64,000 nt of DNA from Cyanophora paradoxa (lineage: Eukaryota; Glaucocystophyceae; Cyanophorales; Cyanophoraceae). Positions within the stretch are counted from its first letter, which is position 1. Every line of letters starts with the position of its first letter. Location of the stretch: NCBI GenBank assembly GCA_004431415.1, contig QPMI01000527.1:124001-188000 (forward strand). The letters run 5' to 3'. A program made the position numbers and the translations under genes. Positions 30,534 through 42,736 of this stretch are shown here, piece by piece. The notes under the pieces were generated by a model. The model saw only the letters and a list, made by a program, of their open reading frames with translations, made no database searches and was not told the DNA's origin.

Positions 30534-33500
30534 GTACGCGTCGCGGTGCGAGATGCACAAGCGGATCGGGGAGTACCTCGAGGAGCACTTCAAGGGCGCC
30601 CCCGGTGCGCCTGTGAGGGAGGGGGGGGGGGGGGGGGGGGGGGCAGCGTGCCCCAGCGCTTAGCAGCGCGCTCCACGCCCTGCGCCACGCGGCCCAGCCT
30701 ACTAGACACCCTAGCTCCAAGCAGGGCTTCGCGTTGCAGCGCGCCCGCCGGCTCCGGCTCCGGCGCCAGGGAGCGGAGCAGCGCATAGCAGCGCGCCCGC
30801 CCAGCGCGCATAGCAGCCCCATAGCTCCACCCGCTTAGCTCCACGCCTCCACCGCCCCTCTTACTCTCTCTCTCGCTCACTCGCCCGCTTCCCCCCTCAG
30901 ACGCGACGATGACGCTGGCGGACTACGTCGTCCTCTCCACGCACTTCGCCGAGGCCGGCGACTCCCCCGACGTCCTCGAGAAGGCCGTCTCCTACTCCCT
31001 CCGCGCCGGCTCCCTCGCCGAGAACAAGGTGCGGGGAAGCCCGACGAGCCTAGCGAGCTAGCCTTCTCTAGCAAGCTGTTCTTCTTAGTGCCTGAGTATT
31101 CTGCTCACCTCCGCGAGCCTAATTCTCTTCGTCGCCGGCAGTTCTCGAACCAGGAGGCGTGCACGTTCTACCTGACGGCGCTGCACCTCTGCGAGAAGCT
31201 CGGCGAGGCCCGCTCGCCCCGCGTCGCCCAGCTCTACCGCCGCCTCGGCGACGTCCAGGTCCGAGCGAGCCCGACCGCTTTAAGAAGAATTACGTTTGGT
31301 TAGTTAGAAAACAAAAGCGATGAGCCATGAGCTAGTTTGTTAGTTAGCGATTAGCGAACTTAGGGGGTTGGTTCCAAGCGCGCGCCGCGCCGCCGCCTCG
31401 CCTGTCTGCCGGAGGCTTTTAGCTTACTTAAGAGATGGTTGGAATCGCGTCTCGTGAGATAACTTAACCGTTTTGTCGCGCAGTTCGTGCTGAACGACGT
31501 GGCGGCGGCGATCGCCTCCTTCGAGAAGTGCTTCGACCTCCTCGGCTTCCAGGTGCGAACAAGGGAAGAAGAAGAAGACTCTCTAGGGAGAGCGAGCGAG
31601 CTAGCTAAGAGAGCGAGCTAGCTAGCTGACGGAGAAGGGAGCCCAAGAGAGCACCCGTGTCCGCCGGCGCCGGCTCACGTCCCTCCTTCAGGTGCCGTCC
31701 TCCGGTGTGGGCCTCGCGGCGCGCATCTTCCGCGAGATCGTCGCCCAGGCCCGCAACCGAATCCGCAAGTCCGGCGTGCGCGACCCGCTAGGCTGGGCTT
31801 TGCTCTGCCGAGGAGGCTAGACTGGGCTAGGCTTAGCCTAAGCCCAGCCTAGCTTCGGTTCTGCTCTGTGCCGAGGGGGCCGACGCGGGGTCCGTGCCGC
31901 GCGCGCGCAGGCTCTGTACCGGAGGCTCGCGCAGCCGCCGCCGGCGGTGCCGCACGGCGGGACGGGCACGCACCGGCGCTCGCAGGGCCTCATCCCCAAC
32001 TCGACGTCCAGCGCCCAGCTCAACTCGCCGGCCGGCGGCGCCGGAGTGGGCGGCGAGGGCGGGAGCGTCCCCCACACGGCCCACGGGACGCCGCGGACGC
32101 CCGGCGGCGCGGGCGGCGCCGGTGCTGGCGGCGGCGGCGGCGCGAGCGAGCGGCCGCGGTCGTTCGGGCCGGCCGTGCCCGGCCTCCCCGCGCCCCCCGT
32201 GGACCCCAACGCCGTCTCCAGCGCCCGCCCCCTCCGGGACATGGCCCGCATCCTCTCCAAGCTCTACCAGGTGCCATCTTATCTCTAAGCTCTTTATGTA
32301 ACCTATTCTTATTGTTCTTCTTATCTCAGGCCTACTTCCACGAGCGGACGCCGCTGAAGGGCGTCTACGTCGCCCTCTTCCTCCTCAACCGCGCCGAGGA
32401 GACCGGTGACTGCGCCCTCGCCGCCCTCCCCACCGCCCTCACGGTCCGCTCCGCTCGCTCCGCTCTGCCCCGCCCCGCTCCGCTCCGTACTAGACCGTCT
32501 TTTAGACCGCACCGCCCCCCCGCCCCCGCACCGCTACGCTCCGCCCCGCCGCGCGCCGCGCGGTATCCGCGGCTATGATCTATCATAGCAGACCGGATCC
32601 TAGCGTAGATCTAAGGCGGTATCGGCCAGGATCATAAGATACTTCTACCCCCCGCCCCGCCCGCCCCGCCCCGCCCCGCCCCGCCGTGCCTGACAGCGCC
32701 GGCCCCGCCCCCCGCGCAGTGCCTGACGTGCCTGGTGAGCGGGATGGCGAGGCAGGCGCGCGAGTACTGCGCGTTGACCCTCCAGCTCTGCAACTACGTT
32801 GACGACCGGCCCTTTGTCGCCCAGGTCCGTAACAGAACAACGGAGCAGAGCAGAGCATAGCATAGCAGAGCAGAGCGGAGCGGAGCGGAGCGGCGGCCTG
32901 ACCGGCCTTGGTTCGATCGCGCAGGCGTACGCGTACCTGGCGTGGTACTTCGCGGTGACGGGCCAGTGGGGCGAGGCGGACGAGTCGATCCGCGCCGCCG
33001 TTGCCATCTTCGAGGAGCACGGGGACGGCAAGGAGAGCATGCAGCTCCTCTCGGCCCTCGCCGGCGTCGGCCACCTCTCCCGCATGCAGCAGGTGCGGGG
33101 AAGCTAGAAGAAGAGGCTGGAAGCCAGAAGCTCGCTCACTTTAGAAGAAGCTAGAAGCTAGAAGCTCTCCGCTCTCCGCCCTCGCCGGCCATTAAATCTC
33201 TCCCCCTTCCGCTGCCCTCTCCTCACTCGCTCACCGTCCACGCGGCAGGCGCGCCCGGCCGAGGTCCTCGCGACGGTGCGGCAGCTGCGGGACGCGGCGG
33301 AGAGCATCGACGACGTCGCGACGCGCTCCTTCGCGGTGGCGTGGGAGGCCGTGCTCCTGCTGCAGGCGGCCGAGCCGCGCGCCGCGCTGGACGTGCTCGT
33401 GGGCAGCCAGCCGCGGCGCGCCCTTGGCCTTGACGAGAAGGACGCGGCGCCCTCGCCGCCGGCGCCGGCGCCCTCCGTCGGCACGCAGTCGCGCCGCGCC

Positions 33501-35015
33501 ATCGGCGCCGTCGACGCGTACGCCGGCGGCCGCTCGGCGCGATTCCCGCGGGGGCCAGTGGGCGGGCCCGTGGCGGCGGCCGCCGCCGCCGTCGCCGAGG
33601 CCGAGGAGGACGCGGACGGGGGGCCCGGCGTCGACGTCTCCGAGTCGGCGCCGGAGGGCCAGGCCTACCGCCGCGAGGTCGGCTGGTGCGCCCTGGTCGC
33701 CGTCCTCACGGCCCTGGGCGACGTCCCGCACGCCCTCGCGCACGCCCGGAGCCTGGCGGAGCTGGCGGGGACCGGAGCCCCCGCCGGGCTCTCCTGGGAG
33801 GCCGCCGTCGTCCTGACGGCGGCCGCCGACGCCATCTGCGACCTCATCGACGCCGTCCGCGCCTCGCCGGCCGTCGCAGCGGCCGCGGCTGCAGCCTCCG
33901 CGGCCTCCCCGACGCCCCCGCCCCGCACCACCTCCTCCTCCTCGACTTCCCCCGAGCCCCGGCCCGACCCCGTCCGCCCCGCCGCCTCCGCCCCTGCCTC
34001 CGCCATGGCCCTCGGCATGGGCGCCATCAACAGCCGTCCGCCCCCGCCCGCCCTGCCCCCTCCCCCTCCCCCGCCCCCGCCGGCGGCGCCCCCGGCGCCC
34101 TCGGCGGCGGCCGCCGCCTCGACCGTGGCGATGCTGGTGCGGGCGCTGCAGGCGGTCGGCCGCATGATCGACCGCATGGTCGCGACGACGGGCAAGGGAT
34201 CCTCCGTCCTGCGGCCCCGGGCGCTCCTCGTCAAGGGCCAGCTGGCCTGGGCCGCCGGCGACGCGCGCGCGGCGGCGCTGCACTGGACGGACGCGGCGGA
34301 GCTCGCCTCGCGGCTGCTGATGCCGGAGGACCTGGCCCTCGCCTACTTCCACCTGGCGCGCCGGGCGGGGACCTCGGACGGGCCCCTCACCGCCATCCGC
34401 GCCGACCGCGCCCGGCGGCTCTTCGCGGCCACCGGCAACCGTTGAACACCTGGTGCGCTTTACTTGAAAATGGGAGGTGTGAGGGGGACCGTGTGCGTGG
34501 CTGACCGCTCCCGCGCGCAGGCTCTTCGGTCGGGCGATGACGGAGATCCACGTGGTCACGCCCTCGGCGGCCCGCGCGGCCGCCCAGGCCCGCGAGGCGC
34601 GGCAGGCGGCGGCCGCCGCCGCTGCCGCCGCCGCCGCCTCCGCCCCGCCGCGTCGTCGTCGGCGGCGTCCGCGAGCCCGCAGCGGCAGCCGCGGGCCTCG
34701 GCCAACATGTCGCCCCCTCCCCACCCGGCGGCCGCCGCCTCGTCCTCCTCGCCGCCGCCGGCCCCGCAGGCGCCGGCCTCGCCGGCGGGCAGCGGCAGCA
34801 GCTCCGTGGCGACCTCTGCCGCCCGCAGCCGGGCCGCCTGGGGCTCGCCGGCCCCGGGCCCCAACCCGGCCCCGGCCTCGCTGGACCCGGGGCCCCCGCC
34901 CGTCCTCTCCGCCCCCGTCTCCCAGTCCGGCTCCGCCCTCTCCGACGGCTCGGCCCAGGGGCCCCCGCCCCCGCCCGAGCCGGCCCTGGCGCCCGCCGTC
35001 CAGATGCGCCCCTAG
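30534..35015 (+). pseudogene. A2: second sAC-like copy, 5'-deleted and fused behind B2
   Basis: Exons: 30534-30604, 30901-31028, 31142-31258, 31484-31552, 31692-31775, 31911-32270, 32330-32443, 32720-32824, 32925-33092 and 33249-34445. They match A1 exons 4-14 closely while the introns are strongly diverged. The long exon keeps the frame that A1 loses near 4165, so this copy shows the ancestral linker. Damage: everything upstream of the YASRCEMHKRIGEYLEEHF exon is gone, replaced by B2. An 8-base change after ATGN at about 34439 gives TGA (34443-34445) before the normal donor. The tail exon (34521-35015) has lost a C in SAPAASS. The upstream B2 donor is phase 2 and so is this first exon, so an ankyrin-TPR fusion transcript would be in frame. 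Confidence 0.75.
30621..30645. repeat. G25 homopolymer in A2 intron
   Basis: Twenty-five G in the intron after 30604, where A1 has AGGGAGGGAGCGGGG. It is a candidate G-quadruplex former and a likely spot for sequencing error. Confidence 0.9.
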
Positions 35016-35338
35016 GCCTGACTAGCTCGCCCCTAGCTGCGGCTTTTTGAAGTATGCTTGTACATGTGTATATGCGAGGGCGGATTTTCAGCGTCGGGGT
35101 ACAGAGCGTCCGAAGTCGGGGTAATATATATATATATAGCGGTCATCGCAAGGTGTACATAAAGGTACTCATGATCAGTACTAGTAAAATGGCACGTCAT
35201 GATCACCGGCGAGTCGGCGGCGACTCACGTACCGCACGTGCACGTGCACGTGGCCATGCGCCAGTGCTGCTGGCAGTGCAGCGCTAGCGCCAGCTGCGCC
35301 ACTGGCTGCCAGTGGCTGATATATACCGTGTTACACTA
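35016..35338. other. A2 3' flank
   Basis: The first part matches the other A flanks. Then comes a TA dinucleotide tract and palindrome-rich DNA (ATGATC, GTGCAC repeats). No gene seen. It ends at the left target duplication of the LINE fragment. Confidence 0.6.
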
Positions 35339-36613
35339 TATTAAGGTACTCTTTTTTTTTGGTGAATTACCGGCCACAGTCTCTAGACACCAGCACTGCG
35401 GGGGCTGCCCAGGGGGCATAAAGACAAAAAAGCAAAATAACTAAGACAAGAGCACGAAGAAAGATAAGACAAAGAGCCAAAATCGACAATAATAAAGAAA
35501 AGACACAGAGCTCGAGACAGATCGAGAAGAGACGATAAAGCGAGCAGATCGAGGGACAGAGGAGGACTGACACGAAGAAGAGCCAGAGCTAGAGATACCA
35601 TCAAGATCGGAAGGAATTACATCACTAAGAAGCGGAGGACAAAATTGAGAAAGATAAATAACAGGAAGCAGACAAGTAAGAGGAACAACAAGACGACGTG
35701 GAGGCGGAGGCGAAGCAGGACGATGCGAAAGGGCAGAGCTACGGCACGAGGTCGACGAGGACACAGGAGGCGGAGCAGGCGGATCAAGAGCAGGCAAAAG
35801 GACAGTCAAAGGAATCACTAAAGCCGGCCGGGGTCGAGGCGGGCAGTCGAACTGCAAACGACGGCGAACAACAGGTCGAGCACGAGGACTATAGCTAGTA
35901 TTGAAACTAACTCTAGCATCAACACTACGATCAGAATCCGAACTGGACCGAACTAAACTATAAGACGAAGTACGCCGGCGCCGGCGGGATACGACCAGCG
36001 AAGCAGAAGACGAAAGCAAAGGCGGCAGTCCGGTATCAAGAACAAAGGCCGGAGGGTCCGGCCCGGCAAACCGCCGGAGGGAAGTAGAAGGAGACGCAGG
36101 CTCGGCAAGCCGGCGACGGGTACGACCACGAGTCCGAGAGGAGATCGGGGAATTGAGGGCCCAGGAGCAGAGCCAGGAGAAGGTAAGCCCGGCGAAAAAT
36201 CTGACCCGGAGCCGGAACCCAGCGAACGACGACGACGAAGAGGCCCCCGAGGAGCCACGACGGGGGAGCTACCGAGCAAAGTACTGACAGCCGGCGCCGA
36301 ACATGGCGGCGCGGCGGAGGTACCCCGCAGATAGTGGCTGGCGGATCCGGAGAGTCCAGGGTCGATCGAGAGATCCGCCGACGGGAACGCGGCGGAGGCC
36401 TACGAGACGGAAGAGGCGAGGAGGGAGCCGAGGAAGGGTCGGATCCGGAGGCAGGGGAAGGGCCGCGAGCAGGTGACGGGGATCGCTGCCGGCGCCGAAG
36501 AGAGGGCAGCGAAGCAGGAGAAAGGTCGGGTGGCGCCGGATCAGATCTAGATGACACGGGAGTCATGGGCGGCGCAAAGAGAGACGAGCTCGAGGGCGCA
36601 TATTAAGGTACTC
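35339..36613 (-). mobile_element. 5'-truncated LINE copy (35352-36600) with 13-bp target duplication
   Basis: Minus-strand element 1,249 bp long, same family as 13390-20392, holding only the Pro/Ser/Arg-rich C-terminal coding region and the 3' tail. The exact 13-bp repeat TATTAAGGTACTC flanks it at 35339-35351 and 36601-36613. Compared with the large LINE it has GGA-TCC-GGA (about 36343) and AGA-TCT-AGA (about 36544) where the other has a single triplet, and a short deletion near 36153. Non-functional. Confidence 0.92.
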
Positions 36614-36620
36614 ACTTTAT

Positions 36621-36939
36621 TATGTCATCCCCAAATTATGTCGCCTTGGACGGGACATAACGACATAATTTGGTACCGTCATATATAGTAGGGGCCTGTA
36701 GGGCACGCTCAGTGGTACCCCACCAGATTTCAAAAAAAGTTTACCGTCCCATACAATTTTTTTTTGGTGAATTACCGGCCACAGCCTCTAGTCTACTCCA
36801 GCACTGTGGGGGCGTATATATACAGGCAAGGTGGGGCATGATCGATCGGAATTATGTGGAACGGGCGGGATTCGAAGGCGTGATTCTCATCGCAGGGCGA
36901 TTCGAAAAGTTCATGACGACATAATTTGGGGATGTCATA
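36621..36939. mobile_element. Inverted-repeat (MITE-like) element
   Basis: Terminal inverted repeats of 23 bp with one mismatch: 36621-36643 (contains CCCCAAATTATGTCG) and 36917-36939 (contains CGACATAATTTGGGG). A third, internal arm CGACATAATTTGG lies at 36661-36673 and a related CGACATAAATTTG at about 36961, so the structure is compound. The interior is AT-rich, without an ORF, and holds a LINE tail fragment. The transposase family is unknown. Confidence 0.65.
36756..36814 (-). mobile_element. LINE 3'-tail fragment inside the inverted-repeat element
   Basis: T run followed by GGTGAATTACCGGCCACAG and CAGCACTGTGGGGGC, the extreme 3' end of the LINE family, diverged (CCTCTAGTCTACTC in place of TCTCTAGACAC). 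Only the tail is present. Confidence 0.75.
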
Positions 36940-37027
36940 TTTCGCATATAGAGAATTTAAAACGACATAAATTTGACCGTCATATTATTGTGTTTTACGT
37001 TACCTGCAGCCTGCCAGGCTGCAGGCA

Positions 37028-37713
37028 GTGTTGTCAACATGATGCACAGATCATGATCGCGACATCATGATGGGACGTAAATTTCGCATCATGATGACCT
37101 CGGATTATGATGATCGTCATCATGATGTGAGGGGGGGTACCTATACGGCACACGAATCGCGTATTTCTGGCCGCCTGCGCTATTTCAAAGGTCTCATGTA
37201 CGATCTTAACAGCTAACAGACGCTGTAGCAGCAGTTTAGAGCATGGTTGGAGCGATTCGGACAATGTTGAAAGGCTGCTGGACTCAGCAGCTGGAGTGCT
37301 GGGGGGGTACAGTGGGCCCTACCCTTAGTCGCTGGTGATGCAAGATCGCCCAGATTTGCACTTTGAGAAGGGTGCGGAGACGCTTAACACATCTCCTAAA
37401 ACACACAATAGACTATCTTAAGACTTAAGGAGGCTGATCAACTGCTCCTCTGCCTAAAACATCTTGGGGAGAAGGGGTTGTGTGCCTCTTTTGGGCCAAC
37501 CCTGAGCCTAATATCTATCCGGACTGGTCAGGGATGAGTTAGAAACACGACATAATGCATAGGAAGCGCAGCAGAGAGCCCCCGTAGCGAAACAAGCGTA
37601 GAAAATGCCGGGCAAACGATGATGATGGCGGGAAGACATCATGATCGATCATGATCCATCATTATCACCGCATCATGATGCGTGACCGGTCGTGTGCATC
37701 ATGTTGACAACAC
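37028..37713. mobile_element. Fold-back element with CATCATGATG-rich arms
   Basis: A perfect 21-bp inverted repeat sits at 37028-37048 (GTGTTGTCAACATGATGCAC plus A) and 37693-37713. Outside it, CTGCAG-rich sequence is also inverted (37010-37027 against 37714-37735), and inside it both arms are full of CATCATGATG and ATGATCAT palindromes for about 100 bp. The unique centre (about 37140-37620) has no credible ORF. It resembles a foldback or MITE-type non-autonomous element. Confidence 0.7.
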
Positions 37714-37889
37714 TGGCTGCAGGCTGCAGCCTGCAGCTGCGGTCAAAAGTTCGCTGCAACGTTCACAGCTCGTTTTTTTTGTATTTCGACCAAACATGGC
37801 GAATATACGGTTAAAATTCGAATTCCCCGCGGGAGGCCACAACTTTACGAATTCCCCGAAGTTAAAATACGGTTACGAGGCCACATCGA

Positions 37890-40800
37890 GGCGGGAGTTT
37901 TTCACTCATTATTTCGGAACTGCTGAGCAGGAGACCGGATGTGAGAATAAACTCCGGCCGGCCAACACCCCGGATCCCTCTTATGCTTCTGATAATCCCT
38001 TTGTGCTTATGACGTTGTCGGCAGCTCATTTCGCTGATTTATACGATGGTCAGCAAGCTCAAAGTGTGGTGGCGGCGCATCGTGATGAACGGGCTGAATG
38101 TGCGTCACTGTATGCGCCTTATAAACTCATTCCGCGGGAGGCCGTGGATCTCGATACCCCACTGGCCGCCTATGAATTGTTGCAATCGTTTAAGGATATA
38201 TCTGGGCTTAGAAAATCCCCTGGACTTGATGGTTTAGTACCTGAATTTTATAGTACTTTCTGGGGCGACATTGGTCCAGATTTTATGGAATACCTTAAGG
38301 CTATGCATAATCGGAAGGCGGCCCCTGGCTCGCTACGAGATATCCTCATTGTCCCAATTCCGAAACCTGGTACGGATGCGACTTTGGTCACTAACCGTCG
38401 GCCTATCGCTCTATCGAATGTAGAGGAGCGAGCAGTCGAGCGGGCATTATCTAACCGCTTGACCCCTATCATGCCCCGCTTAATATCAAAATATCAGTCG
38501 GGTTTTATCACCAAACGTTCTGCGGTGCATCAATTTATGCTCGTATATTTATTGATGTATTATGAGGGGATAATCCCGATCTCGAGGAACTTTGTTTGGG
38601 GTTCCTTGATTTCTCCAAAGCCTATGATCGGGTGAATTGGGAGTTTCTTTTCTGGACCTTGAATCAATATGGATTTGGGTCATACTTTACTGACTGGGTC
38701 CGTCTTTTGTATTCTGATCTGTCGGGGATGATCCATATTAATGGCTGGACAACGCCTCGGTTTCCCATCCGGTGCGGAGTCCGGCAGGGTGGTCCTCTAT
38801 CGCCATATCTATATAATTTGTGTGCGCATCTATTAATCATGTTAATCGATACTGAACCCCGTATACGCGGGGTGCAAATTTCTGGGCGGTCCATATGCAA
38901 GGTCCTCCAGTTTGCTGATGATACTGTTCCCCTTATTGCCTCCTTTGCGGAATTCCCCATTTGGGACGCTCTCATTAAGAAATTTCAACGGTTAACAGGG
39001 GCGAAAATTAATCTCGAAAAATCGCATATACTACCCATGCACTCAAATTTATCTCTTCCACCTGATTGTCCTTTTGAGCGTATGAAGGTTGATCCTTCTG
39101 AGATTTCCGCAGATGCCAAGATCGCCAAATATCTCGGGTTCCCTCTGGAGCTAGTGCATGACCGGTTTTGGAATAAAAAGACTGCTGCTCTCGTTCTGCG
39201 CGCACAGTCAGTTAACCGGAATCGGATGCCTCTACGCTCTGGTGTTTTACTTGCGTGGGCTGCTATTGTGGGATCACTACATTATCCGCTGTATATTTTA
39301 GAACCGGGAGGTGATCGTTATAAAGCTTGGAGTAATTTAATCCGCAACTTTTCGGGTGTACGCGGCTCCGTATCTACATATGTTACGGCGCTTCCGTTTA
39401 AAGACGGTGGATTAAATTGCCCAGATATTGTTACGTTTTCGCTGGCTTTAAAATCTAAATGGCTTGCCTTCCTTAACGACCCGGCCTGTTCAGCTCCTTG
39501 GAAGGAATATATTCAATACCAAATAGACCGTCAGTTGGCTCCATTCTCTTATGCTAATGTCATTTTGGGGCTTGATGTGTCTGCCATCTTGCCAAGATTG
39601 CATTTGCCACCGCTTTGGCAGATGCTGTTTGAGGCGTGGCGAGATCGTCAAGCCGTTGCATCTCCTACAACCGTGCATCAAATTTTGACCCAGCCTATTT
39701 TTCTTAATCCTTTATATGTTCTTCCTAGTGACATTGCAGCACAGACACATACTGAGTTTGCGAGAGCCGGTGTACAGCGCGTCGCTGACATTTGGGATGT
39801 ACAGTTGCACCGATTTCGTGCTCCCCCTGCAATGCTAGTTGATTATACTGCTGCCTTTGATCAAATTTGTCGTGCCCTGCCATCCAGTTGGCTTACAACG
39901 CTTACTGCTAATGCCGTACCGGAACGTTTCTTATGGTATAAATCGAAAGATGATAAATATGTGTATCTGAGGGGTCCCTCGGGCTTTTTTGTGGCCTTCC
40001 CTCTTTTTGAAGGTGAGATTGTCCCACGGGTGTTGGATTTCGTCCCGTGGCCCCGTGGCCGCCCTCCAGATCCGCTCTTGTACCCTGGCGTACCAGCTGG
40101 CCTCTTGCCGCTTCATGTGCTCTCCTCCCAGTATTTTATTTCTTTGCGCAGAGGTTCGCGTCCAATTCTGGTTTCGCTTGGCACGGGTTCGACAGCTACG
40201 CTTTCCTACAGCAATTTTGCTTTCACATTCGATAAGATGCTCACGCTTCAGGGCTTTTCTGTTCGGCGCTTTTACCAGCTCGAGGTACAGCGACTGTGGC
40301 GGGTGCGGAGTAGGGCTAAGATGCCTTCAGAACACTGGGGTCTGGATCTCCCTCTTAATCGCGTGTCTCAGCTCGTCGCCCTTCGTGCCTTTCCTATGCT
40401 GTGGCTCGATGTCCTCTTCCGTCTCCGATATAAGGCTTTCCCATCTTTACAACGGCCGCCGGTCGCGGCTATTTTCTGCCGCGCTTGTAATGATGGGCAG
40501 CATCGTTCAGTGCGGCACGTTTTCTTTGATTGCCCTGTGGTGCAGGGTTTTTGGCGGGCCATGCATGCTGAGCTCACATCCTTAGCAGAGGCTTTGCCCG
40601 AGGACGTGCAGCCCTCTTTACCATTGCCTCCTATTACGTTCTCCGCTATTCTAGATCCACAAGTTCCCGGTGTTGCGGGGACATTGATCACATCTTCTGT
40701 GGATGCCGATTTCTGTGTTCGGTATCTCGGTTATATTTTGGCGGGCATTTACGCAATTTTTCAGCTGTCCCGTGCATATCTCTCACCCGATAATTTACTT

Positions 40801-42639
40801 GCTGAGCGGGTACCAGTGTACTCCGTTAATGCTCTGCTAAACCTGTGGAAACGTTTTCTGGATATTCTCGAGATTACGTTGCCTCCTGCTGTCGAGCGCA
40901 TTGAGCTTCTTCGTTTACGGCATTTAGGGGAGGGCTCTGATTACGATGGTTCAAACCCTGAGTCACGTGACCGCCCTAGCCCCCCTCAATCTATTTTTGA
41001 TGCGAGCTTCTTTTCTGTGCGCGGAGCTATCCCTCTACAGCGCTCGGGCCCCCCAGCAGTCGCGGTCCCGGGCCCCCCTGCAGTCGCTACCCCTAGGCCT
41101 GCTGCTACAGTTAATGGCGTCGGCGTGAATCCTCAAGTTCAGCACATTGCGAGGCCATCTGCTAGCGCTGATACAGCTTCGGTCCCGGCTCCCTCGAGTT
41201 CTCGTTTGAGCTCGTCTGCCGATGCTAGCGCTAGCGCCGCTTCTGCCTCCACATTAATATGCCCTATTTGTGGGAAGAACTTTCAGTCTTCTGCTGATCG
41301 TGACCGTCATGTTCGGGCTGATAAACATCCTGCTAACGCCCGTGGCGTTCGCCGACCTCGAACCCCTCTAGTTCAGAGAATCCTCCAGATCCTGTGCCTC
41401 CTGCCCAGCGCCCCCGCCTCCAGTCTCCGGATCCGGCACCCCCAGTGCTTGCTCCAGCTCCTGCAGCTGCGGCTACATATGCCGAGCCCCGTCAGCCTGT
41501 TCCGACTTTGCGACGGATTCGCTCCCCTGCACCCTCACCGTCGCCACCTGCTCAGCGGCTCCGTACTTCCCTGCCCCCCCTAGTCCTTCTCTGATACCTT
41601 CCGTTTCACGAATCCGCCGCCCCGGTCTCCGTCGAATTCAACCTTGCCTCCCGATGCCGATCCGTCCCCTGTCCATGTGTCTCGGCGCCTGCGGCTTTCC
41701 TCTCCTGTACCTTCGGCTTCCCCTCTGGCTGTCCCGCCAGATCCACCTCGCCCGCCGGTTCCTGCATGGCCCCCTTTGATTCATGATAGTCTTGTATCAA
41801 TCTTCGCTTCACCTCAACTTAGTTTACCCTCAGTTGTTTTGCCGTCACCTCCATCAGATGCTTCATCGATGTTAGTTAGGAGCACTGGCCCCCTCCACCT
41901 TCCAGTTCCTCGTGTATTCCATGCCTTCCCTGTACCTTTGATTCCGTTCCCTTTGTCGTTAGCTCTGCCTCTTCCTCCTCCATCTCTCACTGTTAGCCCT
42001 CAGGCAGTTCCGCCTCTTTATCTTCAGCGACCGTCAGACCGTATAGTTTTTGGCAGCGAGTATTTTGTGTATGGTGACGTTCCTCGTGTGTACCCTTCTC
42101 TCTCTTCTACTTCGCTATATTTGCCTCTCCCGCCTGGTTCAGCCCCATCGTCTGCCTTCCCTGTCACTACTGGCTTGCGTTTCGCCCCTCCTCTTATACT
42201 GCCGATTCCGAGTCTGCACCCGAGCTCTGCCCCTTTCCTCGTGTCGTCCCCAGTTCCTCAGATTAGTCTTCAGCCGTCCATTGTTTTACCAACTCTACAA
42301 TCTCGATTCCGTTTAGACACTCCGCCAGCTTCGACTTTCCCCTCTAGTGGTGTCCTACGTTTCGCCTCTCCTACTGTTCTACCGCCTTTGCCTCCTGCGA
42401 CTACGTCTTCTAGTTCTGCTGTTAGCTCTGTCTTGTCGTCTTCGTCTAGATCTTCGTCTTCGACTGTAGTTCCTCGTGCTCGTTCTCCTTATTTGCTGCG
42501 TCCCCGTGCTCCTCGTCGTTCTAGTGTGACTAGTACTTCTGCATCGACGCCCTTGAGCTCTTCTACTCCTTCTCCTCGTGCTCGTTCTCCTTATCTTTTG
42601 CGTTCTTCTGATCGTGTCCCTTCTCGTGATCCCTCTTGA
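37890..42639 (+). pseudogene. LINE-2 reverse transcriptase polyprotein, three frameshifts
   Basis: RT motifs: NRRPIALSNVEERAVERALS, KYQSGFITKRSAVHQ, FLDFSKAYDRVNWEFLF, GVRQGGPLSPYLYNL, LQFADDTVPL. A zf-RVT-like cluster FCRACNDGQHRSVRHVFFDC and a C2H2 finger CPICGKNFQSSADRDRHVRA followed by DKH come later. A base is missing near 38567 (GAGGGG-ATAATCCC where GAGGGGGATAATCCC would keep frame). Two more shifts fall near 41365 and 41590 in the proline-rich tail. Between 38596 and about 41365 the frame is open. The C2H2 finger after the RT was not recognised in the first LINE. This copy cannot make a working protein. Confidence 0.82.
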
Positions 42640-42711
42640 TTCTGTATATATTTTGTGCTAGTTTACTGTATCTTTGATTTGTGATTGCTTTGTTGTCTTT
42701 AATATCACTAC

Positions 42712-42736
42712 CTACGGGGGGTTCGCCCCACCGTAG
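42712..42736 (+). promoter_or_regulatory. UUCG-loop hairpin at the LINE-2 3' end
   Basis: CTACGG GGGG TTCG CCCC A CCGTAG folds into a ten-pair stem with a UUCG tetraloop and a single bulged A, seven bases before the poly(A). 3'-terminal hairpins of this type are the RT recognition site in stringent LINEs. That function here is inferred from position. Confidence 0.7.

Noticed and set aside
37130-37620. A possible tRNA or other RNA gene inside the fold-back element
   Set aside because: No cloverleaf, A box/B box pair or anticodon arm could be assembled.
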